Source: an uncultured Eggerthellaceae bacterium
Lineage (GTDB): Bacteria; Actinomycetota; Coriobacteriia; Coriobacteriales; Eggerthellaceae
Assembly: GCA_934631995.1 (NCBI GenBank)
Contig: CAKTYF010000085.1
Coordinates: 1-8,183 of the forward strand
DNA: 8,183 bases
Reading direction: 5' to 3'
Under the pieces are notes generated by a model, which worked only from the letters and a program-made list of their open reading frames with translations, had not been told where the DNA came from and searched no databases. Positions 1 to 8,183 of the stretch are shown piece after piece. The translations under genes and the position numbers were made by a program. The first letter of the stretch is position 1; the number at the start of each line of letters is the position of its first letter.

Positions 1-616
1 TGCCAATGCCGCGGCTGGCCAGAAAATCCATTGCACCCTGGATGTTTTTCACCAGTTCAGGAATAGAAAGGCTGTTTGTAATGTAATCGCTCACTGCGAA
101 AAACGCCTCTTGGTTCATCTCTCCCGTTTCGGGATGATAGCCACGCAAGTTTTTCACCTTGTCATCGATTTTCGCCAAAAGCGCGCTGTTCACCACGCAA
201 GCATGACCGTCGTATTTCACCATGAAAACAGGCTTATCAGAACAGGCTTCGTCCAGTTCAGCACGCGAAAGCAAACGTCCTTCTTCCACGGAATAAGGCG
301 AAGCACCAAACGCAACAAGCGTTTTCGACGTGCACTTCCGAGCGAAATCGGCAACCATTTCCTTGATTTCACGGTTCGAGCGCGCATGCATGACATTTAA
401 GCCCGCGTTGAACGTTGCGAAGGATGCTAAATGCTCGTGCGTGTCCACGAACGCCGGACACAACACGCGATCGCCCAACTGCTCGCGCGAAGCATCAGAA
501 AAGCGTTCGGGCAGGTCATCGCCCACATAAACGATACGCCCCTGGTCTTCCACCAAATAACGCGCCACGCTATCATGCGCATCGACGGTCAGAATTGTGC
601 CCTCGTAAACTTTCAC
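1..616 (-). CDS. Amidohydrolase, YtcJ-like (amidohydrolase_3 type), N-terminal part, runs off left edge
   Basis: Seen: an open minus-strand frame with no stop, giving 205 residues before the window ends. It begins VKVYEGTILTVDA, the short N-terminal beta segment typical of amidohydrolase-superfamily enzymes. It then has CPAFVDTHEHL with H60-E-H62, the HxH metal-ligand pair at the end of the first barrel strand, and a DGHACVVNSALL segment near residue 136 like the DGH..VNS motif of YtcJ-type proteins. Family knowledge: these are metal-dependent cytosolic hydrolases of amide or C-N bonds; the substrates of most are unknown, and I do not assign one. The remaining metal ligands and the catalytic Asp lie beyond the window. 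Start: GTG at 616 is preferred because AGGAAAGAAGG sits 5 nt upstream and the family usually starts just before this K-V/I-Y-x-G segment. An in-frame ATG at 676 lacks a clear ribosome binding site and lies upstream of the predicted promoter. It is transcribed divergently from gltB. Confidence 0.85.
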   Translation of the reverse strand, partial: MKVYEGTILTVDAHDSVARYLVEDQGRIVYVGDDLPERFSDASREQLGDRVLCPAFVDTHEHLASFATFNAGLNVMHARSNREIKEMVADFARKCTSKTLVAFGASPYSVEEGRLLSRAELDEACSDKPVFMVKYDGHACVVNSALLAKIDDKVKNLRGYHPETGEMNQEAFFAVSDYITNSLSIPELVKNIQGAMDFLASRGIG

Positions 617-621
617 ACATG

Positions 622-632
622 CCTTCTTTCCT
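622..632 (-). promoter_or_regulatory. Ribosome binding site fixing the amidohydrolase GTG start
   Basis: On the minus strand AGGAAAGAAGG ends 5 nt before GTG 616. It is the only strong Shine-Dalgarno-like purine run near a possible start of this frame, so it decides for GTG 616 over ATG 676. Confidence 0.6.
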
Positions 633-639
633 GCGGTTT

Positions 640-657
640 CACTGAACGTGTTCAGTG
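640..657. promoter_or_regulatory. 18-bp operator-like palindrome (8-2-8) upstream of the amidohydrolase
   Basis: CACTGAAC-GT-GTTCAGTG has two perfect 8-bp arms around a 2-bp centre. It lies 23 bp upstream of the GTG start. A candidate minus-strand -10 hexamer, TACACT (654-659), overlaps its edge, which would put the transcription start near the palindrome centre. That is a classic repressor position. The core TGAAC-nn-GTTCA resembles sites bound by TetR-type dimers, but no regulator gene is visible here and the class is inference. Confidence 0.6.
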
Positions 658-682
658 TATCACCATTTCCTGACATTAATGA
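654..682 (-). promoter_or_regulatory. Candidate promoter of the amidohydrolase
   Basis: The minus strand carries TACACT (654-659) as a 4/6 match to the -10 consensus, about 30 nt upstream of GTG 616 when the usual start distance is allowed. The -35 position 17-18 bp upstream (TCATTA/TTCATT, about 677-682) is a poor match, so the promoter would be weak or factor-dependent. The same TACACT hexamer occurs at the candidate promoters of gltB and cysK. Confidence 0.3.
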
Positions 683-739
683 ACACTCGCTTGCCCACGG
701 CACCAAAATGCGGGACCTGAAAAGCGCACCCCGCCAATC

Positions 740-788
740 GAAACACACCCGAAACACCATGCTAACAAACGTGCAAATTCAACGTCAT
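740..788 (+). promoter_or_regulatory. GlnR-like box series (11-bp-phased GAAAC/TnAC elements) upstream of gltB
   Basis: Pentamers follow each other at exact 11-bp steps: GAAAC 740-744, GAAAC 751-755, CTAAC 762-766, GCAAA 773-777 and GTCAT 784-788. The first two are perfect GAAAC; the others are partial matches. Known: the OmpR-type nitrogen regulator GlnR of Streptomyces, Amycolatopsis and mycobacteria binds arrays of the form gTnAC-n6-GaAAC-n6, and gltB is a natural target. Inference: the site would cover the -35 region of the candidate gltB promoter, whose own -35 is not recognisable. Whether this organism has GlnR cannot be seen here. Confidence 0.45.
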
Positions 789-793
789 ACACT
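788..793 (+). promoter_or_regulatory. Candidate -10 element of the gltBD promoter
   Basis: TACACT is a 4/6 match to TATAAT and lies about 30 bp before the gltB start, leaving a leader of about 24 nt. No TTGACA-like hexamer is present 16-18 bp upstream (about 764-771, AACAAACG), which fits an activator-dependent promoter. The call is weak and rests on position. Confidence 0.3.
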
Positions 794-810
794 ACCTTGG
801 AAGTACCCTG

Positions 811-817
811 TAAGGAG
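811..817 (+). promoter_or_regulatory. Ribosome binding site fixing the gltB ATG start
   Basis: TAAGGAG lies 6 nt before ATG 824, a near-ideal Shine-Dalgarno sequence. The frame stays open to a TTG at 797, but that codon has no purine run before it and would add 9 residues ahead of the propeptide. ATG 824 is therefore the start. Confidence 0.85.
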
Positions 818-823
818 CAGTTT

Positions 824-5392
<4,569 letters not shown>

Positions 5393-5394
5393 TC

Positions 5395-6744
5395 ATGGGA
5401 AAGCCAACTGGATTCATTGATTACGCACGCCAGGCTGCACCCGACCGTCCTGCGGCCACGCGCATTGCCGATTTCGAGTTCATTCACGGATGCCTTGATG
5501 CCCCAGCACGCATGCAGCAGGCGGCGCGTTGCATGGATTGCGGTGTTCCGTTTTGCCAGACAAGCACCACTCTTGACGGAAAACAGGTAGGCTGTCCGCT
5601 GAATAACCTGATTCCCGAATGGAACCAACAGCTGTGGAGCAACAACCTGCCCATGGCATTTGATCGCCTGCTGAAAACGAATTGCTTCCCCGAATTCACG
5701 GGATACGTGTGCCCCGCGCCGTGCGAACGCGCGTGCTCGTGCCGCAAAGCAACGCCCACAGCAAGCGCCGTTTCCATAAACGACAACGAGCGTTTCATCA
5801 TTGACACCGCATTTGACCAGGGCCTTATGCAGCCCCAGGTCCCCGCGCGCAGGAGCGGCAAGACCGTTGCCGTTATCGGGTCGGGCCCCGCTGGCCTTAC
5901 CGTGGCGCAGCTTTTGAACCGCCGCGGACACACCGTTACCGTGTACGAGCGCGACCAGCGTCCTGGCGGCCTTTTGGTGTATGGCATTCCCAACATGAAA
6001 CTGCCGAAAAGCGTGGTCGCACGCCGCATTGCGCTTATGGAAGCAGAAGGGGTACGCTTTGAATGCGGCACCGACGTGGGAAAAGACATAAGTCTACCCA
6101 CGTTGGCGCAGCAATACGATGCCGTAATCTTGGCTGTGGGCGCACAAACACCGCGTGCCGTGAATTTCGAAGGCAGCGCAACAGGCACCTGCTTCGCGTT
6201 GGATTACCTGGGGGCCGCCGCGCGCGCCTATCTACGCGAAGCGGCATGCGACCCGGCGCTCAATGCGCATGGGAAGACAGTGGCTGTTATCGGTGCAGGT
6301 GACACCGCCAACGACTGCATTGCCACCGCACTGCGCCAGGGTGCGCGCGATATCGTGCAGCTCATTCGTCGCCCTGCCGCTGATTACGGCGCAGCCATCG
6401 ATTACGCCCATCAGGAATCGGAAGCGAAATTCGAGCGCGATATCCGCTGCTTCGAAACTCAGGTTGCTGCCGTGCACGCAAACGACAAAGGCGCGCTAAC
6501 AAGCATCACGCTTTCAACGCCCAACGGCCCCACCGACATCGAAGCAGAGCTGCTTATTGTTGCTTCCGGCTTCACCGGAGCAGAAACATACGCAACACAA
6601 GACGTTGACCTGGACGAATACGGCAACATCTTCCAAGCAGGCGATATGGCAACAGGAGCATCGCTTGTTGTCAGTGCCATGGCGCACGCCCGTAAAATTG
6701 CACGCACCGTGGACATATCCCTTACGGGGTACTCCACCATCTAA
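5395..6744 (+). CDS. gltD: Glutamate synthase (NADPH) small subunit
   Basis: 449 residues, slightly short for GltD (often 470-500) but complete. It oxidises NAD(P)H and passes electrons through FAD and two [4Fe-4S] clusters to the FMN of GltB. Seen: N-terminal cluster domain with C46, C49, C54 and C67 (CMDCGVPFC, then GCPLNNLIPEWN), followed by C106, C110, C114 and C116 in YVCPAPCERACSC. The FAD dinucleotide fold has GSGPAG at 162-167 and a downstream PGGLLVYGIP. The NAD(P)H fold has GAGDTA at 300-305 followed by LIRRP. The C-terminal FAD contact is GDMATGASLVVSAM. The spacing C54-x12-C67 is longer than the C-x3-C of proteobacterial GltD; as I recall it, this loop is common in Clostridia and related groups. 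ATG 5395 follows the gltB stop by 2 nt, with GGAAAGGG about 10 nt upstream, so translation is probably coupled. GltD-like proteins also occur in other reductases, but the gltB context settles the call. Confidence 0.97.
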   Translation: MGKPTGFIDYARQAAPDRPAATRIADFEFIHGCLDAPARMQQAARCMDCGVPFCQTSTTLDGKQVGCPLNNLIPEWNQQLWSNNLPMAFDRLLKTNCFPEFTGYVCPAPCERACSCRKATPTASAVSINDNERFIIDTAFDQGLMQPQVPARRSGKTVAVIGSGPAGLTVAQLLNRRGHTVTVYERDQRPGGLLVYGIPNMKLPKSVVARRIALMEAEGVRFECGTDVGKDISLPTLAQQYDAVILAVGAQTPRAVNFEGSATGTCFALDYLGAAARAYLREAACDPALNAHGKTVAVIGAGDTANDCIATALRQGARDIVQLIRRPAADYGAAIDYAHQESEAKFERDIRCFETQVAAVHANDKGALTSITLSTPNGPTDIEAELLIVASGFTGAETYATQDVDLDEYGNIFQAGDMATGASLVVSAMAHARKIARTVDISLTGYSTI

Positions 6745-6762
6745 GCCACCCCGCCATATAAA

Positions 6763-6796
6763 AACAAGGGAACCGGCGATAACCGATTCCCTTGTT
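6763..6796. terminator. Intrinsic-terminator hairpin between convergent gltD and cysK
   Basis: AACAAGGGAA (6763-6772) pairs perfectly with TTCCCTTGTT (6787-6796). After one mismatch a further CGG/CCG pairing closes a 6-nt loop. Reading from cysK (minus strand) the stem runs into TTTTTATAT, a usable U-tract; reading from gltD the 3' side is GTTGCCAAGC without a U-run. It therefore looks like a good terminator for cysK and a weaker one for gltBD. It lies 18 nt after the gltD stop and 41 nt after the cysK stop. Confidence 0.8.
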
Positions 6797-6837
6797 GCCA
6801 AGCATCCAATCATCCCAACAGATTCGCAGGACAGCCC

Positions 6838-7770
6838 TTACTCCCCCGCGAACAGATCGGTGGAAAAGTAGCGCTCGCCCGTGTCGGGCAAAAGCGTGAC
6901 AACGGTTTTGCCAGGCCCCAGCTTGCGTGCCAAACGACGCGCAGCTGCCACATTCGTGCCCGAAGAAACGCCCACCATAAGTCCTTCGTTGCGTGCTAAA
7001 TCGCGTGCTGTCTGAAGCGCCTCTTCATCGGTGATAATGCAGATGTCGTCGTAAACTTCCTGGTCAAGGATATCAGGAATCAAGCCATCACCAATGCCCA
7101 TTTGCATATGGGTGCCCACTTCGTGCCCTGAAAGAATGGCGGCATTTTCGGGTTCGGCCGCCCAAATCTCAATGTCGGGGTACTGGCTTTTCAGGGTCTG
7201 GCCAATGCCAGAGATCGTGCCACCTGTGCCAATACCCGAGCAAAAGCCATCAACGGGCCCTTCCATGTCCTCAATGATTTCTTGCGCCGTGTGGTATTTG
7301 TGAGCGTACAAGTTGTCGATGTTCTCGAACTGCTGCGGAACATACACGTTGGGGTTTTCCGCTGCCATGCGATTCGCCGTATCAATGCATTCCTGGATGC
7401 ACTTGCCAATATCACCGTCATCGTGAACGATGATCACATCGGCACCATAATGGCGAACCAGCTTGCGGCGTTCTTCGGAAACGCTATCGGGCATGATGAT
7501 GGTCGCTTTATATCCACGCACCGCAGCAACCAACGCCAGGCCAATACCCTGATTTCCGCTAGTAGGTTCAACAATAATGGTGCCGGGTTTGATGTCGCCG
7601 CGCTCTTCGGCAGCCGCAATCATCTGATATGCGGTGCGGGTCTTTACGCTGCCGCCCACGTTGATGCCTTCGAACTTGCCGATAATCTGAGCGGCATCGG
7701 GCTCACAAAAACTATTGAGGCGAATAAGCGGGGTATGCCCCATGGCCTCTAATACGTTGCTATAAATCAT
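6838..7770 (-). CDS. cysK: PLP-dependent cysteine synthase family protein (O-acetylserine sulfhydrylase-like)
   Basis: 310 residues, the usual length of CysK/CysM. The family uses pyridoxal phosphate to replace the beta-substituent of an activated serine, typically O-acetylserine plus sulfide giving cysteine, in the cytosol. Seen: N-terminal GHTPLIRLN; PLP lysine K43 in NVGGSVKTR; substrate loop TSGNQ at 70-74; PDSVSEERRKLVRHYGA near 94-110; phosphate-binding GTGGT at 181-185; SSG at 269-271 for the pyridine-nitrogen contact; C-terminal LLPDTGERYFSTDLF. Oddities: the loop is TSGNQ where CysK, CysM and cystathionine beta-synthase have TSGNT, and NVGG replaces the common NPxx before the lysine. 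The exact substrate is therefore less certain than the fold and chemistry. ATG 7770 has GGAG 6 nt upstream. It is convergent with gltBD and separated from the upstream kinase-like gene by 187 nt containing its own promoter, so it is probably monocistronic. The symbol is by family, not proven orthology. Confidence 0.88.
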   Translation of the reverse strand: MIYSNVLEAMGHTPLIRLNSFCEPDAAQIIGKFEGINVGGSVKTRTAYQMIAAAEERGDIKPGTIIVEPTSGNQGIGLALVAAVRGYKATIIMPDSVSEERRKLVRHYGADVIIVHDDGDIGKCIQECIDTANRMAAENPNVYVPQQFENIDNLYAHKYHTAQEIIEDMEGPVDGFCSGIGTGGTISGIGQTLKSQYPDIEIWAAEPENAAILSGHEVGTHMQMGIGDGLIPDILDQEVYDDICIITDEEALQTARDLARNEGLMVGVSSGTNVAAARRLARKLGPGKTVVTLLPDTGERYFSTDLFAGE

Positions 7771-7808
7771 CTATTTCTCCAACGGATAGAGCTTTTTATA
7801 CGGTACAA

Positions 7809-7836
7809 AGTGTAGCACTCTCGGCGTATTTTTCAC
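7809..7836 (-). promoter_or_regulatory. Predicted cysK promoter
   Basis: On the minus strand GTGAAA (7831-7836, 4/6 to TTGACA) is followed after 16 bp by TACACT (7809-7814, 4/6 to TATAAT). A TG one base upstream of the -10 makes it an extended -10 (TGcTACACT). Transcription would begin near 7802, giving a leader of about 32 nt to the ATG. The GTTTC elements begin directly upstream of the -35. Confidence 0.5.
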
Positions 7837-7951
7837 GAAACACGCAGCCAGATGGTGAAACTTGCCGCTTGTTTCATGCTGCTTCCTGTCGTTTCGTGCC
7901 ATCCCGCACCGTTTCGCTCCGCACAGCGCCCGCAGCGAAACGCACGGAAAC
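7837..7951. repeat. Seven phased GTTTC/GAAAC pentamers upstream of cysK
   Basis: GAAAC occurs at 7837, 7857, 7937 and 7947, and GTTTC at 7871, 7891 and 7911 (plus-strand start positions). Within each orientation all copies are separated by multiples of 10 bp. The three GTTTC copies head imperfect 20-bp units beginning GTTTCATGCT, GTTTCGTGCC and GTTTCGCTCC. Several copies extend to GTTTCGTG or GTTTCRTG. The array abuts the predicted -35, the usual place for activator sites. This is a visible repeat; its role as protein-binding sites is inference. Confidence 0.55.
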
Positions 7952-7955
7952 GTGC
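7911..7955 (-). terminator. Tandem hairpins after the upstream kinase-like gene, possible weak terminator
   Basis: In the minus-strand transcript, 2 nt after the TAG of the upstream gene, GCACG-TTTC-CGTGC (7942-7955) forms a 5-bp stem. It is followed by GTTTCGCT/AGCGAAAC (7934-7941 with 7911-7918), an 8-bp stem with a 15-nt loop. No U-tract follows, so this is not a standard intrinsic terminator. It may be an mRNA-end structure, or only a by-product of the GTTTC array. Confidence 0.3.
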
Positions 7956-7957
7956 AA

Positions 7958-8183
7958 CTACTCGTAGAGCTTTTCAGCGGCCTCGGTGAACTGCTTCGCT
8001 GCACGGTACCAGATATAGAGCCACTCGCCCACGGGGTTACCCATGGCGCCCTTATACATAGCCCACACGTACCAATACCAGCCCACCACGCCCACGGCGG
8101 CAAGGCAGTGGCGCTGCTCCTGTTCCGTAGCAGGGTGCCCGAAGTACAACGGCAGAATGTCCAGCGTTTCTTCAATGCTGTAT
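7958..8183 (-). CDS. C-terminal fragment, probable choline kinase-like (LicA/APH-type) phosphotransferase
   Basis: Seen: 74 codons in an open minus-strand frame that enters from the right edge and ends at TAG (7958-7960). The tail is rich in aromatic residues: a YFGHPATEQEQRHCLA segment, then VGWYWYVWAMYKGAMG, then VGEWLYIWYRAAKQF. From memory, this resembles the C-terminal helices of LicA-type choline kinases and related aminoglycoside-phosphotransferase-fold proteins, which end with a YFGRxAT..E..HC, YYWFVWALY and VGEW...WYRYAK pattern. Such enzymes phosphorylate choline or similar small alcohols, often for surface decoration or lipid synthesis. The catalytic loop and the Mg-binding motif are outside the window, so activity and substrate cannot be judged. 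A TTG at 8149 could be read as a start, but the frame stays open through the edge and the family match extends upstream of it. Confidence 0.6.
   Translation of the reverse strand, partial: YSIEETLDILPLYFGHPATEQEQRHCLAAVGVVGWYWYVWAMYKGAMGNPVGEWLYIWYRAAKQFTEAAEKLYE

Noticed and set aside
642..655. The palindrome as a LexA (SOS) box
   Set aside because: Gram-positive LexA sites are GAAC-n4-GTTC; here only 2 nt separate GAAC and GTTC, and an SOS role for an amidohydrolase is not expected.
110..673. Several short plus-strand frames at the left edge
   Set aside because: They are shadows of the minus-strand amidohydrolase, whose translated sequence matches a known family throughout.
797..823. TTG 797 as gltB start
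   Set aside because: It has no ribosome binding site, while ATG 824 has TAAGGAG at ideal spacing and gives the normal short propeptide before Cys16.
6763..6796. The gltD-cysK hairpin as a mobile-element end or attachment site
   Set aside because: It is a single short inverted repeat with a U-tract on the cysK side, between two convergent stops, which is explained by transcription termination.
7837..7951. The GTTTC series as a small CRISPR array
   Set aside because: Only 5-8 bp are conserved, orientation changes, and spacing is 10-26 bp; there are no full-length repeats, spacers or cas genes.

Overview
This window holds core nitrogen and sulfur metabolism from a moderately GC-rich bacterium. 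The codon use favours G/C at third positions. The protein style (YtcJ-like amidohydrolase, clostridial/actinobacterial-type GltBD, NVGGSVKTR-type cysteine synthase, LicA-like kinase fragment) suggests the Actinomycetota class Coriobacteriia (Eggerthellaceae or relatives). That placement is an inference with modest confidence; an anaerobic Firmicute cannot be excluded. I see no tRNA, rRNA, insertion sequence, CRISPR array or phage gene.

Layout: (1) 1-616, minus strand: N-terminal part of an amidohydrolase that runs off the left edge. (2) 617-823: a divergent control region. It carries a near-perfect 18-bp operator-like palindrome placed over the predicted amidohydrolase promoter, and an 11-bp-phased GAAAC series resembling actinobacterial GlnR boxes upstream of gltB. 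(3) 824-6744, plus strand: gltB and gltD, complete and separated by 2 nt, encoding the large and small subunits of NADPH-type glutamate synthase. (4) 6763-6796: an intrinsic-terminator-like hairpin between convergent genes. (5) 6838-7770, minus strand: a complete PLP-dependent cysteine synthase family gene. (6) 7771-7957: its upstream region, with a predicted promoter directly preceded by seven GTTTC/GAAAC pentamers, evenly phased within each orientation. (7) 7958-8183, minus strand: C-terminal end of a probable choline-kinase-like phosphotransferase that runs off the right edge.

How the genes fit together: GltB releases ammonia from glutamine and uses it to aminate 2-oxoglutarate at its FMN/[3Fe-4S] site. 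GltD supplies the electrons from NAD(P)H through FAD and two [4Fe-4S] clusters, giving glutamate, the main amino-group donor. The cysteine synthase homologue probably fixes sulfide into cysteine or carries out a related beta-replacement. The coding part looks ordinary and intact. I found no evidence of an undescribed multi-gene system; the most interesting signals are the three regulatory regions and the altered substrate loop of the cysteine synthase.
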